41,079 bases of DNA from Actinomycetota bacterium (GCA_020161795.1 JAIUOR010000054.1:1-41079), one strand, 5' to 3'; positions 15,664 through 24,403 are shown, numbered from the stretch's first letter. Notes: generated by a model not told the origin, from the letters alone. A program made the numbers and translations.

Positions 15664-16679
15664 CCACTCTCGCCCTGGTCGAGAGCCCGGTCCAGCTGCT
15701 GCACGTCATCGAGTGGTGCCATGCGACCGGCTCAGCCGATCGGACCAGCGTCTCCGTCCTGGCGCCGCGCGACGCCACCAGCCGCCGGCAGCTGCGGACG
15801 ATGCTGGGCTACGCCGGCGAGGAGGGGATCGGCACCCGGTGGCACGACCCGCGCCAGGGCGCCGGCGGCCTGCTCCGAACGATCGCGTCCCTGCGTCCCT
15901 CGATCGCGGCGGCCGACCGGCTGGTGGTGGGGGATCCGTTCTCGGGTCTGCTGCAGCTGCTGCTGCCGGCCTATCGCGGCCGCGGGCTGGTGGTCGTGGA
16001 CGACGGCACCGCGACCATGGAGTTCGCCTCGCGGGTGATCGACGGCAGGCCACTGGCTCGCTGGGACGCCCCGCCCGGGCTGGTGGCGCGGTTGCGCCGT
16101 CCGGTGGCGGCGCGGGCCCGCCGGATCCTGACCCCCGCGCCGGGCGCCCCGGTGACGCTGTTCACCGTGATGCCGGCGAACCGGGCGGCGGGCCTGGCGA
16201 TCCACCCGAACCGGTACGACTGGCTCAGGCGGCGGTTCGGCCGTCCCCAGGTGCTGCCGGGCACCGACATCATCGGTACCTCACTGGTGGAATCGGGAGT
16301 GGTGGACGCCGCCGCCTACCTGGACCAGATGGCCGCCCTGGCCACCGGCTCGGCTGGACGGTACTACGCCCATCGCCGCGAGGACGACGACAAGCTGCGC
16401 CGGATCGCGGCGCGCACCGGGCTGCAGGTGGTGCGGCCCGACGTCCCGCTCGAGATCGAGTTGCGCCGCGGGCCGGTCGCCGAACGGGTGATCGGGTTCC
16501 CCTCGTCGGTCGGCTACACGCTCCCGGTGGTGCTGGCCTCGGTCGGCACCACGGTGCGGCTGATCACGGTGAAACCGTCCTGGCTGCAACCCGGCATCGC
16601 CGCCGGGGCGCAGGAGTTCCTCACCACGATCGTGGCGAATCAGGTCAGCGCGGCACGAATGCCGGCAGCCCGCCGTTGA
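15660..16679 (+). CDS. Polysialyltransferase-like glycosyltransferase
   Basis: A 339-residue protein starting with LALVESPVQLLHVIEW, the opening pattern of bacterial alpha-2,8-polysialyltransferase-type enzymes. It has counterparts of their three signature sites: an acidic-acidic-Gly site DDGTA (114-118), a histidine site YYAHRRE with His238 (HR rather than the usual HP), and a Ser-Ser site FPSSVGYTL (Ser282, Ser283). It would use the CMP-sugar made by the two preceding gene products. The GTG start overlaps the neuB stop (GTGA). Its last 35 bases overlap the 3' end of the convergent small membrane gene. Linkage and acceptor are unknown. Assignment to the fold family is firmer than assignment to polymer formation. 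Confidence 0.75.
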   Translation: MTTLALVESPVQLLHVIEWCHATGSADRTSVSVLAPRDATSRRQLRTMLGYAGEEGIGTRWHDPRQGAGGLLRTIASLRPSIAAADRLVVGDPFSGLLQLLLPAYRGRGLVVVDDGTATMEFASRVIDGRPLARWDAPPGLVARLRRPVAARARRILTPAPGAPVTLFTVMPANRAAGLAIHPNRYDWLRRRFGRPQVLPGTDIIGTSLVESGVVDAAAYLDQMAALATGSAGRYYAHRREDDDKLRRIAARTGLQVVRPDVPLEIELRRGPVAERVIGFPSSVGYTLPVVLASVGTTVRLITVKPSWLQPGIAAGAQEFLTTIVANQVSAARMPAARR

Positions 16680-16953
16680 AGACGAGGTTGTAGCCCAGGC
16701 CGTGGGCGACGATGTAGCTGAGCCCCAGCAGCACCACCAGCACCACCAGTGCGAAGACCGCGATGCCGATCACCCGGCCCACCGGGTGCGGCGGCGGCAG
16801 GGTGCCTTCGTCGTGGTTGGTGGCCTCTCCGCCGGTTCCCCAGGCCATCGCCCGCACTCCGAAGGAGAACAGGGCGGGCAGCCCGGCGCCCAGCACCACG
16901 CCGATCAGGAGAATCCGCCACGCCGCATCCAGGGCGGCCACGATCTGGTTCAC
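16645..16953 (-). CDS. Small membrane protein coupled to Pit phosphate transporter
   Basis: A 102-residue protein with two hydrophobic helices, at residues about 13-38 and 60-86, joined by a hydrophilic loop (GGEATNHDEGTLPPPH). The GTG start overlaps the pit stop (GTGA), so it is translated together with the phosphate transporter. A small membrane gene next to pit recurs in actinobacteria (Rv0544c beside pitA in M. tuberculosis is a similar arrangement). It could be an accessory subunit of the transporter, but no function is known. Its 3' end overlaps the polysialyltransferase-like gene by 35 bases on the other strand. Confidence 0.85.
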   Translation of the reverse strand: MNQIVAALDAAWRILLIGVVLGAGLPALFSFGVRAMAWGTGGEATNHDEGTLPPPHPVGRVIGIAVFALVVLVVLLGLSYIVAHGLGYNLVFNGGLPAFVPR

Positions 16954-18194
16954 TGGGTCACCTCCTGGGAGACGGGCACGTCATCGGAGGTCTGCGCGAT
17001 ACCCTCGGCTTCCCACTCGTCGTTGACGTTGTGGCGGCCGATCGGATCCCGCCGGGAGTGCAGCCACATCCACAGCCAGCCGGCGACCATCAGGACGAAG
17101 ACCACCACGGCGCCGGTAGCGCCGCCGAACAGGTTCCCGATCCACCACATCACCGCGCCCACCAGGGCGGCGGCCGGCAAGGTGGTCAGCCAGGCCAGCC
17201 CCATCCGTCCGGCGACTCCCCAGCGCACCTCGGCTCCCTTGCGCCCGAGCCCGGAGCCCAGGATCGAGCCGGTTGCGACGTGGGTGGTCGACAGCGGGAA
17301 GCCCAGCTGGCTGGAGGTCAGGATGACCGCCGCGGAGGAGCTCTCGGCTGCCATGCCCTGTGGCGAGGAGATCTCGATCAGGCCCTTGCCTTTGTTTCTA
17401 ATGATCCGCCAGCCACCGAGATAGGTGCCGGACGCGATCGCGACGGCGCAGGCCACCTTCACCCAGAACGGGATCTGGTGGGTGTCGGTCCAGGTGCCGG
17501 TGGCCAGCAGACCCAGGGTGATCACGCCCATCGTCTTCTGGGCGTCGTTTGTGCCGTGGGAGAGCGAGAGCAGGGAGGCCGTGCCGATCTGTCCCCAGCG
17601 GAAGCCGGTCTCCTGGTAGCGCTGGTTCACGCCCTGGGTGATCTTGAACACCAGCTTGGTGCCGATCATCGCCACGATGATGGCGATCGCCGGTGAGACC
17701 AGCCCCGGCAGGATCACCTTCCCGACGACGCCGTCGAGGTGGTAGCCCTCACCGGTCCACTTCACGCCGCCGAAGCCGAGCCCGGCGATCGTGGCCCCGA
17801 TCAGGCCGCCGAAGAGAGCATGCGACGAGCTGGAGGGCAGCCCCCACAACCAGGTCAGGATGTTCCAGATGATCGCCCCGGCCAGACCCGCCATCAGGAT
17901 GAGCAGCAGCGCGCCGCCGCCGTCTCCCATGACTTCCGGAATCGGGGTGCCGTCCGGGTTCTGAATCCGGATCACCGCATTGGTGACGGTGATGGCTACC
18001 TCGACCGAGAGGAACGCTCCGACCAGATTGAGGATGGCGCACAGCGTGACGGCGCCTTTGGGAGTAAGGGCCTTGGTGGCGATCGACGTGGCCATGGCAT
18101 TCGCGGTGTCGTGAAAACCATTGGTGAAGTCGAAAGCCAGAGCCGTGACGACGACGAGCGCCAAGAGTAGAAACTCGGGGGACACCAGGGACAC
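16950..18194 (-). CDS. pit: Inorganic phosphate transporter, Pit family
   Basis: A 414-residue membrane permease for metal-phosphate, driven by the proton gradient. Both PiT signatures are present: DFTNGFHDTANAMATSIAT near the N-terminus and SHGTNDAQKTMGVITLG in the second half. Both fit the internal duplication of the family. About ten membrane segments can be counted. The GTG start at 18194 is favoured because a TANNNT -10 ends six bases upstream and no ribosome site is seen. The upstream region carries an array resembling a PHO box (18225-18253), so phosphate-starvation control is likely. It forms an operon with the 102-residue membrane protein. Confidence 0.95.
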   Translation of the reverse strand: MSLVSPEFLLLALVVVTALAFDFTNGFHDTANAMATSIATKALTPKGAVTLCAILNLVGAFLSVEVAITVTNAVIRIQNPDGTPIPEVMGDGGGALLLILMAGLAGAIIWNILTWLWGLPSSSSHALFGGLIGATIAGLGFGGVKWTGEGYHLDGVVGKVILPGLVSPAIAIIVAMIGTKLVFKITQGVNQRYQETGFRWGQIGTASLLSLSHGTNDAQKTMGVITLGLLATGTWTDTHQIPFWVKVACAVAIASGTYLGGWRIIRNKGKGLIEISSPQGMAAESSSAAVILTSSQLGFPLSTTHVATGSILGSGLGRKGAEVRWGVAGRMGLAWLTTLPAAALVGAVMWWIGNLFGGATGAVVVFVLMVAGWLWMWLHSRRDPIGRHNVNDEWEAEGIAQTSDDVPVSQEVTQ

Positions 18195-18200
18195 ACATTC

Positions 18201-18253
18201 ATGGTAGAGCCGATTGCCCGATCCGGAAAACGAACGATGAACAACAGGCTAAA
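18201..18253 (-). promoter_or_regulatory. PHO-box-like array and promoter of pit
   Basis: Reading the minus strand, three units spaced exactly 11 bases lie upstream of pit: TTTAGCC (18253-18247), GTTCATC (18242-18236) and GTTTTCC (18231-18225). The actinobacterial PhoP direct-repeat unit is GTTCACC with an 11-base period. The units match at 4, 6 and 5 of 7 positions. TACCAT (18206-18201) fits a -10 and puts the transcription start at about 18194, the GTG itself. The array would then cover the -35 zone, the usual place for an activator. Confidence 0.55.
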
Positions 18254-18347
18254 TCTGCTAGTGAGAGCGGACTCTCCGGCAGCGACGCATTACTGAGGGG
18301 AGGCGATGAGGGGCACCGGAGGGAGGAGTGGGCCACCCGCCAGCCCC

Positions 18348-18353
18348 TAAGAT
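18348..18353 (+). promoter_or_regulatory. -10 element of metG, leaderless type
   Basis: TAAGAT ends seven bases before the ATG at 18361 and matches TANNNT. No ribosome site lies at the right distance; the GGAGGGAGGAG at about 18318-18328 is too far upstream to serve. This supports a leaderless start at 18361. Confidence 0.5.
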
Positions 18354-18360
18354 GTCGCCC

Positions 18361-20145
18361 ATGGCGTCTTCCATCCTGACCGCGGTTGCCTGGCCCTATG
18401 CCAACGGCCCGCGCCACATCGGGCACGTGTCCGGCTTCGGCGTACCTTCCGATGTGTTCTCCCGCTATATGCGGATGGCAGGCAACGACGTCCTGATGGT
18501 CTCCGGTACGGACGAGCACGGCACCGCGATCCAGGTGCAGGCCGAGAAGGAGGGCCTCACCCCGCAACAGACCGCCGACAAGTACCACCGGGTGATCGCC
18601 GAGGATCTGCAGGGCCTGGGTTGTTGCTACGACCTCTACACCCGCACCACGACCCGCAACCATCGTGAGGTGGTGCAGGAACTCTTCCGGACGCTGCATC
18701 GCAACGGCTACCTGGTGGCCGAACGGCAGATGGGCGCGATTTCCCCGTCCACCGGACGGACGCTGCCCGACCGCTACATCGAGGGCATCTGCCCGATCTG
18801 CGGCTACGACGGCGCCCGTGGTGACCAGTGCGACAACTGTGGCCGGCAACTCGACCCGATCGACCTGAAGAACCCGCGCTCCCGGATCAACGGCGAGGTT
18901 CCCGAGTTCATCGAGACCGAGCACTTCTTCCTCGACCTGCCAGCGCTGGCCGGCGCGCTGGGGGAGTGGCTGGCCACCCGCACCGACTGGCGCCCCAACG
19001 TGCTGCGGTTCAGCGAGAACCTGCTGAAGGAACTGCGTCCGCGCGCCATCACCCGCGACCTCGACTGGGGCGTCCCGATCCCGCTGCCGGAGTGGGAGGA
19101 CGCTCCCATGAAGCGGATCTATGTCTGGTTCGACGCGGTGATCGGGTACCTGTCGGCCTCCATCGAATGGGCCCGCCGCTCCGGCGACCCGGAGGCCTGG
19201 CGCACCTGGTGGCAGAACGCCGAGGCGCGGTCGTACTACTTCATGGGCAAGGACAACATCACCTTCCACTCGGTGATCTGGCCCGGCATTCTGCTGGGCG
19301 TCAACGGCCAGGGCGATGCCGGCGGGGAGCCGTCGGCCTTCGGCCCGCTCGATCTGCCCACCGAGATCGTGTCCTCGGAATTCCTCACGATGTCGGGTTC
19401 AAAGCTGGCTTCCTCGCGTGGCCATGTGATCTACGTGCGGGATTTCCTGGCCGAGTTCGGGCCGGACGCGCTGCGCTATTTCATCGCGGTCGCCGGCCCG
19501 GAGAATCAGGACGCGGATTTCACCTGGGAGGAATTCGTCCGCCGCACCAACTATGAGCTGGCCAATGAGTGGGGCAATCTGGTCAACCGGTCGATCTCGA
19601 TGGCGCACAAGAATGTCGGCGCGATTCCGGTTGCCGGCGAGCTGACCGATACCGATCGAGAACTGCTGGCGGCCTCCCGGGCCGCGTTCGACACGGTCGG
19701 CGACCTGTGGGCGCGCTGCAAGTTCAAGGCGGCGACCACCGAGGCGATGCGGATCGTCGGCCTGGCCAACAAGTACCTCTCCGACTCCGAGCCCTGGAAG
19801 CTCAAGGACGACCCGGTTCGTCGCGACACCGTTCTGCACGTCGCGCTGCAGGTGGTGGCCGACTGCAACACCCTGCTCACCCCGCTGCTGCCGCACGCCT
19901 CCCAGAAGGTCTTCGAGGCCCTCGGCGGGGAAGGCGTCTGGGCGGCCCAGCCCGAGCTGATCGAGGTCAGCGAGGAGGGCGGTTCGCCCTACCCGGTGCT
20001 GACCGGCGACTACACCGCCCAGCAGGCTCGCTGGGAGTCGGTACCGATCGCCGTGGGGACGCCGCTGGCCAAGCCCACCCCGATCTTCGCCAAGCTGGAC
20101 GACACCCTGGCCCAGACCGGCCCCGCCTGGGCCCCGATCGTCTAG
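18361..20145 (+). CDS. metG: Methionyl-tRNA synthetase
   Basis: A 594-residue class I synthetase that charges tRNA-Met. The HIGH motif is exact (His19-His22 in [11 protein letters not shown]). A zinc knuckle of four cysteines is present (Cys144, Cys147, Cys157, Cys160 in CPICG...CDNCG). The KMSKS loop is divergent: it reads KLASS at residues 348-352 ([10 protein letters not shown]). The anticodon-binding region follows ([14 protein letters not shown]). There is no C-terminal EMAP-type tRNA-binding domain. The start at 18361 is set by the beginning of family homology and the -10 element upstream. A GTG at 18328 in the same frame is less likely. It is divergent from pit. Confidence 0.97.
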   Translation: MASSILTAVAWPYANGPRHIGHVSGFGVPSDVFSRYMRMAGNDVLMVSGTDEHGTAIQVQAEKEGLTPQQTADKYHRVIAEDLQGLGCCYDLYTRTTTRNHREVVQELFRTLHRNGYLVAERQMGAISPSTGRTLPDRYIEGICPICGYDGARGDQCDNCGRQLDPIDLKNPRSRINGEVPEFIETEHFFLDLPALAGALGEWLATRTDWRPNVLRFSENLLKELRPRAITRDLDWGVPIPLPEWEDAPMKRIYVWFDAVIGYLSASIEWARRSGDPEAWRTWWQNAEARSYYFMGKDNITFHSVIWPGILLGVNGQGDAGGEPSAFGPLDLPTEIVSSEFLTMSGSKLASSRGHVIYVRDFLAEFGPDALRYFIAVAGPENQDADFTWEEFVRRTNYELANEWGNLVNRSISMAHKNVGAIPVAGELTDTDRELLAASRAAFDTVGDLWARCKFKAATTEAMRIVGLANKYLSDSEPWKLKDDPVRRDTVLHVALQVVADCNTLLTPLLPHASQKVFEALGGEGVWAAQPELIEVSEEGGSPYPVLTGDYTAQQARWESVPIAVGTPLAKPTPIFAKLDDTLAQTGPAWAPIV

Positions 20146-20194
20146 CCGCTCGCTCCTGCCACCCGATCCCGACCCCGGACCCCTCTCGCAGAAA

Positions 20195-20260
20195 CCGGGC
20201 AATCTGGGCCGTTCGCGTGGATTATCCACGCAGAGGCGTGGAATCACCCGGATTGTGCGG
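20195..20260. repeat. Nested inverted repeats between metG and the MFS gene
   Basis: Inner perfect inverted repeat GCGTGGA (20215-20221), TTA, TCCACGC (20225-20231). It is bracketed by outer arms, CCGGGCAATCTGGG (20195-20208) and CCCGGATTGTGCGG (20247-20260), which match as inverted copies at 11 of 14 positions. A further GCGTGGAAT half-copy sits at 20236-20244. This could be an extended hairpin ending metG transcription or a multi-site operator for the exporter. Confidence 0.45.
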
Positions 20261-20347
20261 CCTAGCACTGCACTGGGCTTACTGCCCGGACGAGGAGAGG
20301 TGCCCGACGCGAGCGAGGGCGGCCGCGGACGTGAGAGAGTGGCCGCC

Positions 20348-21622
20348 GTGAATCGCTCGGACCAGACCCAGCCCGCCGCACTGGCGAACACCCCGGGCTG
20401 GCTCTTCCTGGTGATGCTCGCTGGGCTCGGCTGGATCGGTCCGTTCTCGATCGACACCGTCTTCCCGGCCTTCGCCCAGATGGGTGCCCACTGGGGCGTC
20501 ACCGAGATCGCGCTGCAGCAGATCATCAGCGTCTATCTGCTCGCCTTCGCCGTGATGAGCCTGTTCCACGGCCCGCTCTCGGACGCACTGGGCCGTCGTC
20601 CGGTCGTCATCGCCGGGCTGATCGTCTACACGATGGCGGCGATCGGCTGCGCGCTGGCACCCAACCTGACGGTGCTGCTGATCTTCCGCGCGCTCCAGGG
20701 CTTCTCGGCCGGGGCCGGCCAGATCCTGGGACGGGCAATGGTGCGCGACGTCTTCGCCGACGCCCAGGCGCAGCGGACGATGGCCCACATCGCCATGATC
20801 TTCGGCATCGCGCCGGCGCTGGCGCCGATCGTCGGCGGCTGGGTCCTGATCGCGGGCGACTGGCGGGGCATCTTCTGGTTCCTGGTCGGCCTGGGCGCCG
20901 TGCTGCTGGTGCTCGTGATCTTCCGGCTGCCCGAGACCCATCCGGTCGAGCGCCGGACCACCTTCAGCGCCCGGGGCGTGGGACGCAACCTGGCCGCGGT
21001 CTGGCGGCTGCCCGCCGGACGCCGGCTGGCGCTGACCGGCATGCTGCACTTCGGCGGCAACTTCCTCTACATCTCGGCGGCCCCGCTGTTCGTGGTCAAC
21101 CTGCTGGGACGCGGCGAGCAGGATTTCTGGCTGCTCTTCGTCCCGCTGATCGGCGGCATGGTCGCTGGTTCCTGGGTGAGCGGACGGCTGGCCGGGCGGC
21201 TCTCCGGGCGCCGCCTGGCGAGCATCGGCTACCTGATCAGCGCGGTCGCCGGAGCGGTGAACCTGGCATTGGCCGCCTTCCCGGCCACCCAGGGGTTGCC
21301 CTGGTCGGTGCTGGCGCTGCCGGTGCTGTCCTTCGGGATCGCGATCTCCTTCCCGATCCTCACCCTGGCGATGCTCGATCTCTACCCGAGCCTGCGTGGT
21401 GCGGCTGCCTCCGTCCAATCCTTCGTGGCGATGATCGCGAACGCCCTGATCGCCGGGCTGCTCGCCCCGCTGCTGGCCGGAGCGCTATGGACGCTGGCCG
21501 CCGGCTCACTCGCCTTCGTGCTGAGCGCCTGGGCGCTGTGGACCTGGCATCTGCGCACCTCCGGCCAGGAGCCCGCCACCACGCCGGACGCCCCCGCCTA
21601 CGAGCCCACTGACGAGTTCTGA
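20348..21622 (+). CDS. Bcr/CflA-type MFS drug efflux transporter
   Basis: A 424-residue major facilitator with about 12 hydrophobic helices. DHA1/Bcr-CflA hallmarks are GPFSIDTVFPAF in helix 1, SLFHGPLSDALGRRPV in the loop 2-3 (motif A), RALQGFSAGAG, and GIAPALAPIVGGW (motif C of drug/proton antiporters) in helix 5. The GTG at 20348 starts just before family homology. Upstream in-frame codons read as low-quality sequence. Substrates of this family include bicyclomycin, sulfonamides and dipeptides, and nothing here narrows it. The gene follows metG after about 200 bases that contain nested inverted repeats. Confidence 0.9.
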   Translation: MNRSDQTQPAALANTPGWLFLVMLAGLGWIGPFSIDTVFPAFAQMGAHWGVTEIALQQIISVYLLAFAVMSLFHGPLSDALGRRPVVIAGLIVYTMAAIGCALAPNLTVLLIFRALQGFSAGAGQILGRAMVRDVFADAQAQRTMAHIAMIFGIAPALAPIVGGWVLIAGDWRGIFWFLVGLGAVLLVLVIFRLPETHPVERRTTFSARGVGRNLAAVWRLPAGRRLALTGMLHFGGNFLYISAAPLFVVNLLGRGEQDFWLLFVPLIGGMVAGSWVSGRLAGRLSGRRLASIGYLISAVAGAVNLALAAFPATQGLPWSVLALPVLSFGIAISFPILTLAMLDLYPSLRGAAASVQSFVAMIANALIAGLLAPLLAGALWTLAAGSLAFVLSAWALWTWHLRTSGQEPATTPDAPAYEPTDEF

Positions 21623-21692
21623 GAACGCTCCTCCGGGCACGACCTTCGACACGTGGCGACTCGGGCGTGGTCGTGGACGTCATCGAGACCTG

Positions 21693-22292
21693 TTACTGGC
21701 CGTCGCCGATCGCGCGCAGGGCGCGGCGCATCGAGAAGGGGTGGAAGCCAGCGGTGACCGCCCGGCGCTTGAGGCCGGGCTGGGCCCGCCAGAGCGCCAG
21801 CCCCCGGCGCAGCAGGACGCGTGGGGGTTTGCGCTTCCCGGCCAGGTCGCGGCGCAGCCGCAGGCCGAAGACCAGCCAGCCGGGCCGGTCCAGGTAGATC
21901 GGCGTGGCCGGGATGCCGGCCTCCCGCAGGTGGGGCAGCAACTCGATCGCGAACACGCCCTCGGCCACGACGCACTCGCAGTCGGAGAGGACGACGGTGT
22001 GGCGCCCGATCGTCCGGCTTTCGGAGATCGAGTAGTCGGGCACCTCCACCTCGCCTTCGGTCAGCAGGGCGTCCAGCGCGGCGACCGCCGCCGCCGCGTT
22101 CCAGGACGCCGCGTCGTCCCAGTCGATGATCCCGTAGTCGGTCAGGACGTGGCCGGGGTAGTCGGCGTCGAAGTAGAAGTCGTCCAGTCGGAAGGCCAGG
22201 CACCCGGAGGCACGCGCGAGCCGGGACTTGCCGCTGCCGGAGGCTCCGGCCACCAGGATCAGCCTGGGGGCTGGGGCCTCGGTCTCAGTCAC
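21693..22292 (-). CDS. Uridine kinase-like P-loop ATPase
   Basis: A 199-residue cytoplasmic protein of the uridine kinase/phosphoribulokinase-like P-loop group. Walker A GASGSGKS is at residues 16-23. It is followed by RLDDFYFDADYP, where DDFY matches the DxFY motif of uridine kinases, then the PDYSISESRT segment and VVAEGVFA before the basic C-terminal half. True uridine kinases are similar in length, but the substrate of this actinobacterial subgroup is not established. The GTG start overlaps the upstream membrane gene by eight bases, so they are co-translated. Confidence 0.82.
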   Translation of the reverse strand: MTETEAPAPRLILVAGASGSGKSRLARASGCLAFRLDDFYFDADYPGHVLTDYGIIDWDDAASWNAAAAVAALDALLTEGEVEVPDYSISESRTIGRHTVVLSDCECVVAEGVFAIELLPHLREAGIPATPIYLDRPGWLVFGLRLRRDLAGKRKPPRVLLRRGLALWRAQPGLKRRAVTAGFHPFSMRRALRAIGDGQ

Positions 22293-22731
22293 GCTCGGAC
22301 TCTATCGAGTCGTCACCGACCTCGTCGTCCTCTTCGGCAGGGATGATGCTGACCAGCGAACCGGCCCGCCGGCGGGGAAGCTTGACCACCAGCAGCACCA
22401 TCGCCGCCAGCAGCCCCAGCCACACCAGCGCCAGGCCCGGATGCACCAGGCCGCGCGCACCGGTCGCATAGGCGAGTGCGACCAGGAGCAGGCCGAGCGC
22501 CGCGAGCCCGACGCAGACCCAGCGGGCGATCCGGCCGCGCCGTCCCAGCGGCCGGGTCCGCGAAGCGAGGAAGGCCAGCCCGATCGCCACCGCGAACTGG
22601 AGTGGCAACGCCGCCAGTTCCAGCAGGACGACCTGGCTGGGGGTTCGCTCGGGCCAGCCGGCAGCGATCATCGCGATCGATGCGACGACACCGATCACCA
22701 CGGCGACGACCAGGAGCCAAGGGCGGGACAC
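22285..22731 (-). CDS. Four-helix integral membrane protein of unknown function
   Basis: A 148-residue protein with four hydrophobic segments (residues about 4-25, 35-56, 69-90 and 97-117), a basic KLPRRR edge and an acidic C-terminal tail (AEEDDEVGDDSIESERD). No family was recognised. The GTG start lies six bases after a TANNNT -10 (TACGCT), so it is probably leaderless and first in an operon with the uridine kinase-like gene. Confidence 0.8.
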   Translation of the reverse strand: MSRPWLLVVAVVIGVVASIAMIAAGWPERTPSQVVLLELAALPLQFAVAIGLAFLASRTRPLGRRGRIARWVCVGLAALGLLLVALAYATGARGLVHPGLALVWLGLLAAMVLLVVKLPRRRAGSLVSIIPAEEDDEVGDDSIESERD

Positions 22732-22737
22732 CCCCGC

Positions 22738-22743
22738 AGCGTA
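22738..22743 (-). promoter_or_regulatory. -10 element of the membrane protein gene, leaderless type
   Basis: On the minus strand TACGCT ends six bases before the GTG at 22731. No ribosome site is visible. On the plus strand another TACGCT at 22796-22801 may drive xylB with a leader of about 110 bases. Confidence 0.45.
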
Positions 22744-22919
22744 GCCCGACCGGCCCGCCTTTCCGCCAGGCGTTCCGGCGGGTGGCCGCGACGGCTACGC
22801 TGAGCTTCTGGCCGTTCGGCCTCCGGCTCAGTCGCCGGGGTGCGCTCAACGGCCATGGTTTCGTCCGGCCTCGGTCGCCGGCCGCCGCGCCTTCCGGCGC
22901 TCGCTGAACGGAGGTGGAG

Positions 22920-24320
22920 ATGGCCCGGGTGATCGGGATCGACTCATCGACCCAGAGCTGCAAGGTGGTGGTTCGGGACGCCGGGACCGGTGAGTTGCTG
23001 GCGAGCGGCCGCGCCGCCCACCCCGACGGTACGTCCGTCGACCCGGCGCACTGGTGGACGGCGCTGCGGGCCGCGCTGGCCGAGGCCGGAGGTCTGGACG
23101 ACGTCAGCGCGGTTTCGGTCGGTGGTCAGCAGCACGGCATGGTCGTCCTCGATGCCGACGGTCGGGTGATCCGGGATGCGCTGCTGTGGAACGACACCCG
23201 CTCTGCCCGGGCGGCCCAGGATCTGATCGACGAGGTGGGCGCGGCCGAGATCGTGGCGCGCACCGGCTCGCTGCCGGTGGCCTCCTTCACCGCCACCAAG
23301 CTGCGCTGGCTGCGCGACGCCGAGCCGGAGAACGCGGCCCGGGTGGCTGCCGTCGCGCTGCCGCACGACTGGCTGACCTGGCGGCTGCGCGGCTACGGCC
23401 CGGCCGGCGAATCCGAACTCGGCCCCGACCTGTCCGAGCTGGTCACCGACCGCTCGGACGCCTCCGGGACGAGCTACTGGTCACCGGCCGCGGACGACTA
23501 CGACCGCGACCTGCTGTCGCTCGCCCTGGGCCACGACGCAATCCTGCCGCGGGTGCTGGGCCCCGCCGAGGCGGTGCCCGCCCCTGGCTTCGTGATGGGT
23601 GCCGGAGCGGGCGACAACGCCGCCGCCGGGCTGGGGCTGGATGCGCGTCCGGGCGACGTGGTGGCGTCGATCGGCACCTCGGGCACGGTCTTCGCTGCCA
23701 CCGACGCGCCGATCGCCGACCCGTCCGGGATCGTCGCGGGTTTCGCCGACGCCACCGGCGGCTTCCTGCCGCTGGTCTGCACGCTCAACGCCGCCCGGGT
23801 GATCGGCTCGATGGCCGGTGTGCTGGGAGTGGACTTCGACGAGCTCGGACGGCTCGCGCTCGCGGCCGAGCCGGGCTCGGGCGGTGCTGTGCTGGTGCCC
23901 TACTTCGAAGGGGAGCGGACGCCCAACCTGCCCGACGCCACCGCTTCCCTCACCGGGCTCACCCTGGCCAACACCACCCGGGAGAACCTGGCCCGGGCCG
24001 CCATCGAGGGCATGCTCTGCGGGCTGGCCGCCGGTCTGGACGCGATCCAGGAGCTCGGCGTCGCGGCGCGCCGGGTGCTGCTGACCGGTGGGGCCGCCGC
24101 GAACCCGGCCGTCCAGGCGATCGCCGCGCAGGTCTTCGACGTTCCCGTCGTCGTACCCGAGCCGGGGGAGTACGTGGCCGACGGCGCCGCCCGCCAGGCC
24201 GCCTGGGCGCTGACCGGGAGGCGTCCGACCTGGCCGGTGGCGCTGCTGGCCGCCCCAGAGCCGGACCCGCGTTCCGTCATCCGCGAGCAGTACCGGGCCG
24301 CCGCGACGTCCTACCTCTGA
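22920..24320 (+). CDS. xylB: Xylulokinase (FGGY family)
   Basis: A 466-residue FGGY carbohydrate kinase phosphorylating D-xylulose to xylulose-5-phosphate. The N-terminal ATPase fold starts [29 protein letters not shown] is the substrate-site string typical of xylulokinases, and LLWNDTRS follows. The second half has [24 protein letters not shown] and [20 protein letters not shown] lies five bases before the ATG at 22920. A GTG at 22914 overlaps that ribosome site and is rejected. No xylose isomerase or pentose transporter is adjacent, so its pathway context is not visible here. Confidence 0.92.
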   Translation: MARVIGIDSSTQSCKVVVRDAGTGELLASGRAAHPDGTSVDPAHWWTALRAALAEAGGLDDVSAVSVGGQQHGMVVLDADGRVIRDALLWNDTRSARAAQDLIDEVGAAEIVARTGSLPVASFTATKLRWLRDAEPENAARVAAVALPHDWLTWRLRGYGPAGESELGPDLSELVTDRSDASGTSYWSPAADDYDRDLLSLALGHDAILPRVLGPAEAVPAPGFVMGAGAGDNAAAGLGLDARPGDVVASIGTSGTVFAATDAPIADPSGIVAGFADATGGFLPLVCTLNAARVIGSMAGVLGVDFDELGRLALAAEPGSGGAVLVPYFEGERTPNLPDATASLTGLTLANTTRENLARAAIEGMLCGLAAGLDAIQELGVAARRVLLTGGAAANPAVQAIAAQVFDVPVVVPEPGEYVADGAARQAAWALTGRRPTWPVALLAAPEPDPRSVIREQYRAAATSYL

Positions 24321-24403
24321 TCGGCGGGCGCGGAACACCGCCCTGACAAGCTGAGACACCGGGCGCAGTCGCCGATGTCCTGGTGTTCGGCGTCTGAGAC
24401 GAG

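Noticed and set aside
24321-24403. Inverted GAACACC / GGTGTTC pair after xylB as a bidirectional terminator
   Set aside because: Seven-base arms separated by more than 40 bases, with no T-run; too weak to list as a feature.
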